DNA of 64,000 nucleotides, taken from Spyradosoma sp004558035 (GTDB lineage: Bacteria > Verrucomicrobiota > Verrucomicrobiia > Opitutales > UBA953). Each line of letters opens with the position of its first letter. Positions within the stretch are counted from its first letter, which is position 1. The position numbers and the translations under genes were made by a program. The stretch spans positions 69,341 through 133,340 of the forward strand of contig NZ_JBNPNH010000005.1 in the NCBI RefSeq assembly GCF_050314555.1. Reading direction: 5' to 3'. The notes below the pieces were generated by a model, which was not told the origin of the DNA, did no database searches, and worked only from the letters and a program-made list of their open reading frames with translations. Positions 24,707-32,711 of the stretch are shown one piece after another.

Positions 24707-25996
24707 GTGAAGACTTCCGCTCTTTCCGGCGTCGCCGCTCTCTGGGTCGCGACGCTTTATTTCACGCAGGGGCTGCCGAACGCCGTCGTCGATCTCGTCG
24801 CGCCCGTCGCGATGAAGGACCTCGGCTTCGACAACGCCGTCATCACGACGGTCGCCGCGTGGGCGTATCTGCCGTGGACGCTGAAGGCGCTTTGGAGCCC
24901 GCTCGTGGACAGCGTCGGGCGCAAGCGCGCGTGGATTTTCGGCACGCAGGCGGCGGGAGCGCTGCTGCTCGGCGCGCTCGCGGCGGCGTTCTTCTTCGGC
25001 GTTCCCGCGCTCGGCATCGTCGCGGCGCTTTTCGCGGTCGCCGTCGTCTCGGCGACGCACGACATCGCGGCGGACGGCTTCTACATGCTCGCGTTGGATT
25101 CGGGGCGGCAGGCGTTCTATTCGGGCTGGCGCAGCACGTTCTTCCGGCTTTCGCAGATCTTCGCCAAGGGCGGCGTGATCGCGGCGGCGGGCGTGCTCAT
25201 CGCGAACGAGGTTCCCGCGGGAACGGCGTGGACGCAGGTGTTCGTCGGGCTCGCGCTGCTTTCGGGCGCGCTCGCGTTCTTTCACGCGGCGGCGCTGCCG
25301 CGCCCGGCGAACGACGTTCCCGCGGGAACGCGCGGCGGCTCGCTTTTCGGCGACTTCGCGGACACGTGGAAAAGTTTCTTCAAAAAGGAACGGATCGGCT
25401 TCCTGCTGCTTTTCCTGCTGTTCTTCCGCTTCGGCGAAGTGCAGATCGGCGCGGTCTCGCCGCTGTTCTTCAAGGACGCGCTCGAGCACGGCGGGCTCGC
25501 GCTGGACAACCGCGCGCTCGGGCTGCTCAACGGCACGTTCGGCGTCGCGGCGATGCTCGCGGGCGGCGTGCTCGCGGGCTGGCTCGTCTCGCGCAACGGT
25601 CTGCGCGCGTGGCTGTTCCCGATGATTCTGCTGCTGAACGTGCCGGACCTCATCTACGTCGCGTTCGCGCACGCGCAGCCCTCGGCGCTCCCGCTCGTCG
25701 GCGCGGGCATCGTGGTCGAGATGTTCGGCTACGGCTTCGGCTTCACGGGCTACATGCTCTACATGCTGCACGCGTGCGCGGGAACGCGGCGCGCCGTCGC
25801 GCACTACGCGATCTGCACGGGCTTCATGGCGCTGGGCGCGATGTTGCCGAAATTCTGGGCGGGCGCGCTGCAGGAGCGGATCGGTTACGAGGCGTTCTTC
25901 TGGTGGGCGATTCTGTGCACGATTCCCGGATTCTGGCTCGTCGCGCGCGCGCGGCGGACGCTTCCCGCGGACTTCGGCAAGGCCGCCGCCCGCTGA
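24707..25996 (+). CDS. AmpG-like major facilitator transporter
   Basis: 429 residues with about 12 membrane helices. The start 'LYFTQGLPNAVVDLVAPVAMKDLG' and the loop 'WSPLVDSVGRKRAW' after helix 2 are typical of AmpG/PAT-family MFS permeases, which import anhydromuropeptides for peptidoglycan recycling. 'ATHDIAADGFYMLAL' in helix 4-5 also fits ('s.tqDiaaDgy'). No amp or recycling genes are nearby, so the substrate is only inferred. The in-frame start GTG at 24707 has no clear ribosome binding site; the ATG codon is not available closer to the first helix. Confidence 0.8.
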   Translation: MKTSALSGVAALWVATLYFTQGLPNAVVDLVAPVAMKDLGFDNAVITTVAAWAYLPWTLKALWSPLVDSVGRKRAWIFGTQAAGALLLGALAAAFFFGVPALGIVAALFAVAVVSATHDIAADGFYMLALDSGRQAFYSGWRSTFFRLSQIFAKGGVIAAAGVLIANEVPAGTAWTQVFVGLALLSGALAFFHAAALPRPANDVPAGTRGGSLFGDFADTWKSFFKKERIGFLLLFLLFFRFGEVQIGAVSPLFFKDALEHGGLALDNRALGLLNGTFGVAAMLAGGVLAGWLVSRNGLRAWLFPMILLLNVPDLIYVAFAHAQPSALPLVGAGIVVEMFGYGFGFTGYMLYMLHACAGTRRAVAHYAICTGFMALGAMLPKFWAGALQERIGYEAFFWWAILCTIPGFWLVARARRTLPADFGKAAAR

Positions 25997-26078
25997 CGCC
26001 AGCCGAACGTTCCCGCGACTTTTCGGGGGCGCGCGGTTTTGTCTTTGCGTCTCGGCGACTTTGGGGGAGAATGGACGC

Positions 26079-27224
26079 ATGAAAAATCTTGCCATACTTC
26101 TTTCCGCCGCGGCGCTGGGCGTCGCGTTCCCGTGCGCGGACGCCGCGCCGGAAGCTCCGCGCGCAGCCGCGGTTCCCGCCGCCTCGCGCGACGTCTCCGT
26201 TCTCGTGCTCGTGCGCGACGCGTCGGGCAAGGCTCTTTTCCGCGACGCCCGCGGGAACGTCGCCGCCGCCGTCGCGGGCGCGCTCGCGCTGCCGGGACTC
26301 GCGCCGATCGCGCCGGATTTTCTTGAGAACGCCGCGGGCGGGGACGCCTTCCTTTCCGGGCTTTCGACCGCCGACGCGGCGAGCGCCTCGGGCGCGGACT
26401 GCGTGCTCGAGCTGCGTCTCGGCGCGCCGCTCGAAACGAAGCGCGGCGGCACCGTCTACGCGCGTCAGACGGTTTTCTACGCGCTGTATTCCGCGACGGG
26501 AACGGCGCTCGCGTCCGGACACGTCTCCAAGATTTTCGACGCTCCGGAAACGAACGCCGAGCTGCGCGAGCTCCGCGTCGTCGAGACCGCGGAAGAGGCG
26601 GTCGCCGAGCTTTCCGAAAAAATCGCTTCGGGCGAAGTGAAGCCCGTTCCCGCCGACGCCGCCTACGGCGCGGTGGAAGTCTCCTGCGTCGTCGAGGCGC
26701 CGGCGTTCCCGCTCGTCGAGGAAAAGCCGGACGGCACGTTCGCGATCGCGGACGTGCCCGCGCGCGTCGCCGTGCCGGGCGTTTCGCTGAAGATCGGCGG
26801 GCTGGACTACACGCTTTCGCCGAACGGCGCGCCGACGACGCTGAAGCTGCCGCTCGGGCGCGCGCTGCGCGTTTCCGTCTCGCACCGCGACCTCGTTCCC
26901 GAAACGCGGACGGTGAAGCTCGCCGCGGGCGACGGGCTGACGTTCGCGCTTTCGCTGACGGACGCGGCGAAGGCGCGCTGGCTCGCGGATCTCGCGGCGA
27001 TGAACGCCGTCGTCTCCGCCGCGAAGGACGCCGCCGTCGCGCGCGGCGCCGCGGGAACGCTCACCGCCGCCGAGGCGGAAAAGCTGCGCGGCATCGCGAA
27101 ATTCTGGGAAAATTCCGGCATGAAGATCACGCGCAGCACGACGCGGAAATTCTCCGCCGAAACCAAAATCGCCGAAAGCGAAGACGACGCGGGCGTTCCC
27201 GCGGACGAACCCGAAGCGAAATGA
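26079..27224 (+). CDS. Secreted protein of unknown function
   Basis: 381 residues from ATG 26079, with GGGGGAGA as ribosome binding site. A signal peptide (LAILLSAAALGVAFPCADA) is followed by 'DVSVLVLVRDASGKALFRD' and 'ADCVLELRLGAPLETK', which recalls a lipoprotein/penicillin-binding-activator-like fold. Then comes a domain 'VSLKIGGLDYTLSPNGAPTTLKLPLGRALRVSVSHRDLVPETRTV', similar to PEGA-like surface domains, and a helical C-terminus with an acidic tail. Not recognised as a whole. Its stop overlaps the start of the oxidoreductase gene (ATGA). Confidence 0.65.
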   Translation: MKNLAILLSAAALGVAFPCADAAPEAPRAAAVPAASRDVSVLVLVRDASGKALFRDARGNVAAAVAGALALPGLAPIAPDFLENAAGGDAFLSGLSTADAASASGADCVLELRLGAPLETKRGGTVYARQTVFYALYSATGTALASGHVSKIFDAPETNAELRELRVVETAEEAVAELSEKIASGEVKPVPADAAYGAVEVSCVVEAPAFPLVEEKPDGTFAIADVPARVAVPGVSLKIGGLDYTLSPNGAPTTLKLPLGRALRVSVSHRDLVPETRTVKLAAGDGLTFALSLTDAAKARWLADLAAMNAVVSAAKDAAVARGAAGTLTAAEAEKLRGIAKFWENSGMKITRSTTRKFSAETKIAESEDDAGVPADEPEAK

Positions 27225-28354
27225 CGATGCGCGACGAGAACGCCGCTTACGACGTCGCCGTCGTCGGGCTCGGCCCCGCGGGCGCGACTTTCGCGCGCCT
27301 GCTCGCGCCGCGTTTCCGCGTCGTCGCGTTCGACCGCAAGGCGGCTTCGCCGGACGCGCCGGGCTTCCGCAAGCCCTGCGGCGGGCTGCTCGCGGAGGAC
27401 GCGCAGCGCGCGCTCGCGCGGCAGGGGCTCGCGCTGCCGAACGCCGTTCTCGCCGACCCGCAGCTCTTCGCCGTGCGCACGATCGACCTTTGCCGCGGGC
27501 ACGAGCGCACGTACCGCCGCTTCTACGTCAACATGGACCGGCACCGGTTCGACCTCTGGCTCAAGTCGCTCGTTCCCGCGTCGGTCCGCGTGCGCCACGA
27601 GGCGAGCGTGCGCGGCTTTTCGCGCGGCGCGGACGGGCTTTGGCGCGTGACGTATTTCGAAGGCGGGAACGAAAAGACGCTGCTCGCGCGCGCGGTCGTC
27701 GGCGCGGACGGCGCGGCGTCGCTCGTGCGGCGGACGCTGTTCCCGCGCCATAAGATCCGCAGCTACACGGCGGTGCAGCAGTGGTTCCCCGACCGCCAGC
27801 CCGCGCCGCTCTACGCGTGCTTTTTCGACGAACGGCTCTCGGACTGCTACGGCTGGGCGATTTCGAAGGACGGCGCGCTGGTCTTCGGCGCGGCGTTCCC
27901 GCGCGAAAATTCCGCGCGCGCCTACGAGCTGTTGCGGGAACGCGCCGAGGGATTCGGATTCGTATTGAAAAATCCCATACGCACGGAAGCCTGCCAGGTG
28001 CTCCGCCCGGAGCGCGCGCGCGATTTCCGGCTCGGCGTTCCCGAGGGCGCGTTTCTGCTCGGCGAGGCGGCGGGCTTCATTTCGCCGAGCTCGCTCGAGG
28101 GCATGAGCTACGCGCTCGATTCCGCGGAGGCGCTCGCGGACGCCTTCGGCGGCGACGCGGCGTTTTCGCCCGAAAAGATCTTCGCCCGCTACCGCGCGGG
28201 AACGCGGAAGATCCGGCTCAAACTGCTTTCCAAAATTCTGAAGAATCCTTTCATGTACAACCCGACGATGCGTTCTCTCGTGATGCGGAGCGGGCTCGCG
28301 GCGGAAAAGATCCGCGGCGGGAACGCCGACGAAGGAAAAGGAGGCCGCGCATGA
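27221..28354 (+). CDS. FAD-dependent oxidoreductase, geranylgeranyl reductase-like
   Basis: 377 residues. The dinucleotide-binding start YDVAVVGLGPAGATFARLL, the 'RKPCGGLLAEDAQRAL' segment and the second FAD motif 'GAFLLGEAAGFISPSSLEGMSYALDSA' place it in the FixC/geranylgeranyl reductase superfamily. These flavoproteins reduce isoprenoid double bonds or pass electrons; many bacterial members have no known substrate. Translationally coupled on both sides: it starts in the previous stop and its stop overlaps the polA ATG. Confidence 0.8.
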   Translation: MTMRDENAAYDVAVVGLGPAGATFARLLAPRFRVVAFDRKAASPDAPGFRKPCGGLLAEDAQRALARQGLALPNAVLADPQLFAVRTIDLCRGHERTYRRFYVNMDRHRFDLWLKSLVPASVRVRHEASVRGFSRGADGLWRVTYFEGGNEKTLLARAVVGADGAASLVRRTLFPRHKIRSYTAVQQWFPDRQPAPLYACFFDERLSDCYGWAISKDGALVFGAAFPRENSARAYELLRERAEGFGFVLKNPIRTEACQVLRPERARDFRLGVPEGAFLLGEAAGFISPSSLEGMSYALDSAEALADAFGGDAAFSPEKIFARYRAGTRKIRLKLLSKILKNPFMYNPTMRSLVMRSGLAAEKIRGGNADEGKGGRA

Positions 28355-30933
28355 AGCTGATGGTCCTCGACGGCAACAGCGTCATCAACCGCGCGTTCTA
28401 CGGCGTGCGGATCCTCTCGACGCGCGACGGCGTCTTCACGAACGCCGTCTTCGGCTTTCTCGGCATTCTCTCCAGGCTGCTCGACGAGGAAAAGCCCGAC
28501 GCGCTCTGCGTCTGCTTCGACGTGCATGCGCCGACGTTCCGCCACGAAAAATTCGCCGACTACAAGGCGCACCGCAAGCCGATGCCGGAAGAGCTGCGGC
28601 CGCAGATTCCGCTGATGAAGGAAGTGCTCGCCGCGATGCGCGTGCCGACCTACGAGCTCGCCGGCTGGGAGGCGGACGACCTCATCGGCACGATCGGCGC
28701 GCGCTGTTCGGAGCAGGGCGTCGAGTGCGTCGTCGTCACCGGCGACCGCGATTCGCTGCAGCTGGTGGACGCGAACGTGCGCGTGAAGCTCGTCGTCTCG
28801 CGTATGGGAAAAACGGATACGAAGGACTACACGCCGGAGACGTTCCGCGAGGAATACGGATTCGAGCCGGAAAAGATCGTCGATCTGAAGGCGCTCTGGG
28901 GCGACGCGTCGGACAACATTCCCGGCGTCGACGGCATTGGCGAAAAGACCGCGCGCGAGCTCGTCTCGCGTTTCGGAGGAATCGAAAAGATCTACGCGGA
29001 TCTCGACGCGCTCGACGTGCGCGATTCCGTGAAGAAGCGGCTGCTCGCGGGGCGGGAAAGCGCGTTCGCGTCGCACGATCTCGCGACGATCCGCCGCGAC
29101 GCTCCGATCGCCTTCGCCCCCGAAGCGAATCTGCGGCGCGAGTTCGACGTTCCCGCGCTCTACGCGATTTTCCGTCGGCTCGAATTTTCCAAGTTCATCG
29201 CGAAGTGGAACCTCGCGCCCGCCGACGCGGACGCCGCGGCGGACCTGCCGCTCTTCGCGGGAACGGAGGAGGCGCCGAAACCTGCGGAGACGGACGTCGG
29301 CGCGCTGCTCGAAGCCTGCCGCCGCGCCGAGCGCGTGTTCGTGCGCGTCCCGGAAAGCGGTGACGGCACGGGCGTTCCCGCGGGAACGGGCGCGGACGCC
29401 GCGGCGCTTTTCCCGCGCGTCGAAATCGCGGCGGGAACGCTCGTCGGCGCGTTCGAGGCGGCGCGTTTTTCGGCGGCGGAATGGCGCGCGTTTCTGGAAA
29501 AACTTTTTTCGGCGGACGTCCGCAAAGTCTCCGCCGACGTGAAGACGCTGCTGCGGAAATGCGCGGCGGCGGGGCTGCCGGGCGAAGGCTTCGTCTTCGA
29601 CGTCGCGCTCGCCGCCTACGTGCTCGACCCGCTGAAGAAGCCCGACGTTCCCGAGAATCCCGCGGAATGGAGCGCGCTCTTCGACGCGCAGAACGCGGCG
29701 CTGGAGCGCGAGGGCATGGCGAAGCTCTACCGCGAAATCGAGTTCCCGCTCTGCGCCGCGCTCGCGGAGACGGAGGCGCGCGGATTCGCCGTCGACCGCG
29801 GGAAGATCGAGGCCTTCGTCGCCGACGCGGACAAGCGCGCCGACGCCGTCCGACGCGAAATCTTCGCGATCGCGGGAACGGAGTTCAACCTGAACTCGCC
29901 GAAGCAGCTCGGCGAATTCCTTTTCGAAAAATTGGAACTGCCTGCCGGGAAAAAGACGAAGACCGGCTATTCGACGGACGCGGAGACGCTCAAGGAGCTC
30001 GCGCCGCTGCATCCCGCCGTCGCGAAGATCGTCGAGTTCCGCCAGTTCACGAAGCTCAGGACGATCGCCGAAGGGCTGCTCGCCGCGATCGAGGCGGACG
30101 GGCGCATCCGCACGACGTTCAACATGACGGCGACGGCGACCGGGCGGCTCAGCTCCTCGAATCCGAATCTGCAGAACGTTCCCGCGCGCGGCGAGATCGG
30201 CGGCGAGCTGCGGCGCATGTTCGTCGCGGCGCCCGGGAACGTGCTCGTGGACGCGGACTATTCGCAGATCGAGCTGCGCGTGCTCGCGCACGTCTCCGGA
30301 GACGAGGCGATGCGGCGCGCGTTCCGCGAGGGCGGAGACATCCACGCCGCGACCGCGTGCGGCGTCTTCCGCGTCGAGCCGGAACAGATCACGCCGACGA
30401 TGCGCCGCCACGCCAAGGCGGTGAATTTCGGAATCGTTTACGGCGTCGGCGAATTTTCGCTCGCGAAGTCGCTCGGCATCACGCGCAAGGCGGCGAAGAC
30501 CTACATCGAAAACTATCTCGCCGAATATTCGGGCGTGCGCGACTACATGAAGCGCGTCGTCGAAAAGGCGAAGGAGGACGGCTTCGTCGCGACGCTGCTC
30601 GGTCGCCGGCGGGCGCTCCCGGAGCTGAGCTCGTCGAACCGCAATCTGCGCGCCTTCGGCGAACGCGTCGCGCTCAACGCGCCGATTCAGGGCACGGCGG
30701 CGGACGTCATCAAGATCGCCATGCTGCGCGTGCGCGCGCGTCTGAAGCGGGAAGTGCCCGCGGCGGGACTCGTCCTGCAGATCCACGACGAGCTCATCGT
30801 CGAGACGCCGGCGGCGGAAGCGGAAAAGACGGCGCGCCTGCTTTCGGAGGAGATGGAGGCGGCGTTCCCGCTCGCGGTGCCGCTCGTCGCGGACGCCTCC
30901 GTCGGCGCGAACTGGCTCGAAGCCCACGCGTGA
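28351..30933 (+). CDS. polA: DNA polymerase I, proofreading-deficient form
   Basis: 860 residues from ATG 28351, after a strong AAAAGGAGG. The N-terminal 5'-nuclease domain has 'FDVHAPTFRHEKFADYKAHR', 'GWEADDLIGT', 'TGDRDSLQLV' and 'GDASDNIPGVDGIGEKTA'. The middle domain keeps the fold ('FDVALAAYVLDP') but lacks the DxE of exonuclease motif I, so 3'-5' proofreading should be absent. The polymerase domain has motif A DADYSQIELRVLAH (about 634), motif B 'RRHAKAVNFGIVYGV' and motif C QIHDELIVE (about 810). It completes Okazaki fragment processing and repair synthesis. Confidence 0.96.
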   Translation: MKLMVLDGNSVINRAFYGVRILSTRDGVFTNAVFGFLGILSRLLDEEKPDALCVCFDVHAPTFRHEKFADYKAHRKPMPEELRPQIPLMKEVLAAMRVPTYELAGWEADDLIGTIGARCSEQGVECVVVTGDRDSLQLVDANVRVKLVVSRMGKTDTKDYTPETFREEYGFEPEKIVDLKALWGDASDNIPGVDGIGEKTARELVSRFGGIEKIYADLDALDVRDSVKKRLLAGRESAFASHDLATIRRDAPIAFAPEANLRREFDVPALYAIFRRLEFSKFIAKWNLAPADADAAADLPLFAGTEEAPKPAETDVGALLEACRRAERVFVRVPESGDGTGVPAGTGADAAALFPRVEIAAGTLVGAFEAARFSAAEWRAFLEKLFSADVRKVSADVKTLLRKCAAAGLPGEGFVFDVALAAYVLDPLKKPDVPENPAEWSALFDAQNAALEREGMAKLYREIEFPLCAALAETEARGFAVDRGKIEAFVADADKRADAVRREIFAIAGTEFNLNSPKQLGEFLFEKLELPAGKKTKTGYSTDAETLKELAPLHPAVAKIVEFRQFTKLRTIAEGLLAAIEADGRIRTTFNMTATATGRLSSSNPNLQNVPARGEIGGELRRMFVAAPGNVLVDADYSQIELRVLAHVSGDEAMRRAFREGGDIHAATACGVFRVEPEQITPTMRRHAKAVNFGIVYGVGEFSLAKSLGITRKAAKTYIENYLAEYSGVRDYMKRVVEKAKEDGFVATLLGRRRALPELSSSNRNLRAFGERVALNAPIQGTAADVIKIAMLRVRARLKREVPAAGLVLQIHDELIVETPAAEAEKTARLLSEEMEAAFPLAVPLVADASVGANWLEAHA

Positions 30934-30960
30934 CGGACGCGCGCGGGCTTCGGCCGCCGC

Positions 30961-31440
30961 TCACTGCTCGTCGCTCTCGGACGCGCCGTTCCCGCGCGCG
31001 AAGAGATTCGAAAGCGTGAAGCGGCCGCCGCCGAAGAGCGCGAGCGCCAGCGCCGCGCCGATGAAGAGCAGATGGTATTCCACGCCTTCGCCGGGCTGCT
31101 TTCCCGACCAGTTCATGAAAAAGCCGTTTTCGAGATGGTAGCGCGCCGCGCCCGCCATCAGCACGACGAGCAGCGCCGCGCAGACGCGCGGGAACACGCC
31201 CAGAATCAGCAGAATCGGCACGACGAATTCCGTGAAAATCGCCGCGCCCGCCAACGGCGCGGGAATGCCCAGCTTTTCCGTGAAGCCCGTCCAGGTCGCT
31301 TCGAGCCCGCTCCCGCCGAACGCGCCCAGGACCTTCTGCGCCCCGTGGGGGAAAATCGCGACGGCGACCGCCGCGCGGAGTAAGAATTTTCCGGCGTCTT
31401 CCGAAAACGCCGCCGTCGCGCTCTGTAAGGAATTTTTCAT
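30961..31440 (-). CDS. DoxX family membrane protein
   Basis: 159 residues with four membrane helices. 'KFLLRAAVAVAIFPHGAQKVLGAFGGSGL' and the next pair 'GAAIFTEFVVPILLILGVFPRVCAALLVVLMAGAARYHLENGFF' are the DoxX pattern. Family members are small inner-membrane proteins, some quinol- or redox-related, most without a known role. It is convergent with polA, with only 27 bases between stops, and divergent from the next membrane-protein gene. Confidence 0.85.
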   Translation of the reverse strand: MKNSLQSATAAFSEDAGKFLLRAAVAVAIFPHGAQKVLGAFGGSGLEATWTGFTEKLGIPAPLAGAAIFTEFVVPILLILGVFPRVCAALLVVLMAGAARYHLENGFFMNWSGKQPGEGVEYHLLFIGAALALALFGGGRFTLSNLFARGNGASESDEQ

Positions 31441-31612
31441 GACGCGGATTAAGCGCGCGCCGCGCGGAAATTTGTCTTCCCGCGGGAGCGGCGTCGCGTT
31501 TTTCGGGAAATCTTGCGCAAAATTTTTCTTGAATCGCCTTGCGCAACGGGAAATAATTTTCTCAACTGAAATCGGCAGTCGAGCCGAAGAAATTTTTTAA
31601 CCCGAATGACCC

Positions 31613-32686
31613 ATGAAATCTAAAATCACCGAATTGTGTCTGATGTCTGCGGCGCTCGTCGCCTGCGCCGTTCCCGCGCTCGCCGCCGAACTGCCTTCAC
31701 CGGCGAGCGGCGAGGATGCGACGGCGCTCGTCGTCGTCTGTCTTCTCGCGCTGATTCCCGTCGCGGCGTACGTCTTCATTCAGGTTTCCGCCGTGCGCGG
31801 ATTCCGTTGCGTCCGCAAGGCGAAGGTGCGCCTGGCGATCGAGCAGGCGCGCATTCATAAGCGGATTCCCGTTCCCGCGACGGAGGCGCCGGAGGCGCGC
31901 GCGCGGGCGGAGGCGCTTTTCGCGGAATACTCCGAAAAATGGCTCGGCGGCGTGAAATTCGACGCGCTGCGCGACGGCAAGGGAATCGCTTCAAGCGGCG
32001 CGGCGACGGAAGCCGCGTTCGCGACGCTCGAAGCGATGAAGGCCGTTCCCGGCGTCGGCGGCGACCGCGTCGCGGCGGACATGCTCAACGTCTTCGGCGA
32101 GTACGCGAACCGGAGCCAGGAGCGCGAAAACATCCACGTCAGCAGGTTTTCCGCTTCCGGATATCCTGCGCTCTTCGGCTGGCCCGTCGTCGTGGGCGCT
32201 CCGATCTTCGCGGTCGCGATGGTCGCGCTTTGGATTTTCCTCGGCGTGAACGAAGGTCTGCCCGCGTGGGCCCACGTCGTGTTCGCGCTGCTCGTCGTCA
32301 TGTCGCTCGCCAACGCGTTCGTCTGCTACACGAACGTGGCGGCGTCGAAGATCGTCTTCCTCGCGCCGCGCCGCCTGGTCGCGAAGTCGCTTGAAGAACC
32401 TTGGATGAGGTGGTCGCTCAAGGCCCTCGTCTGGGGGAGCAAAATCGATCGGGGATTCTGTTCTCATCTGAACGAAGCTCTGAGGAACAACACCTACTAT
32501 CAGATCGACAGGCAGAACGACCGCATTCTGTATTGGACGGATTACGAGGCGGCGTGGATGAGCGCGACTTACGTCAACGCGTTCAAGAAAGGCATTCACG
32601 CGCAGATCATTCAGATTGTCTACGTTTTCGTCCTCCCGTGGAAGACGCCGAAGATTTATCGCCGCAACTTCGAGTCCGAAGACTGA
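31613..32686 (+). CDS. Membrane protein of unknown function
   Basis: 357 residues. A signal-like N-terminus (LCLMSAALVACAVPALAAE), a first helix (TALVVVCLLALIPVAAYVFIQ), a soluble region of about 130 residues with repeated Ala/Glu helices, and two further helices ('PVVVGAPIFAVAMVALWIFLG', 'WAHVVFALLVVMSLANAFVCY'). The C-terminal part is cytoplasmic ('YYQIDRQNDRILYWTDYEAAWMS'). I recognise no family. It lies 25 bases before the ankyrin membrane gene and has few repeat motifs, as its neighbour; the two were probably inherited and expressed together. Confidence 0.7.
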   Translation: MKSKITELCLMSAALVACAVPALAAELPSPASGEDATALVVVCLLALIPVAAYVFIQVSAVRGFRCVRKAKVRLAIEQARIHKRIPVPATEAPEARARAEALFAEYSEKWLGGVKFDALRDGKGIASSGAATEAAFATLEAMKAVPGVGGDRVAADMLNVFGEYANRSQERENIHVSRFSASGYPALFGWPVVVGAPIFAVAMVALWIFLGVNEGLPAWAHVVFALLVVMSLANAFVCYTNVAASKIVFLAPRRLVAKSLEEPWMRWSLKALVWGSKIDRGFCSHLNEALRNNTYYQIDRQNDRILYWTDYEAAWMSATYVNAFKKGIHAQIIQIVYVFVLPWKTPKIYRRNFESED

Positions 32687-32711
32687 AAAATTCACCTCTT
32701 TCTCTGAAAAA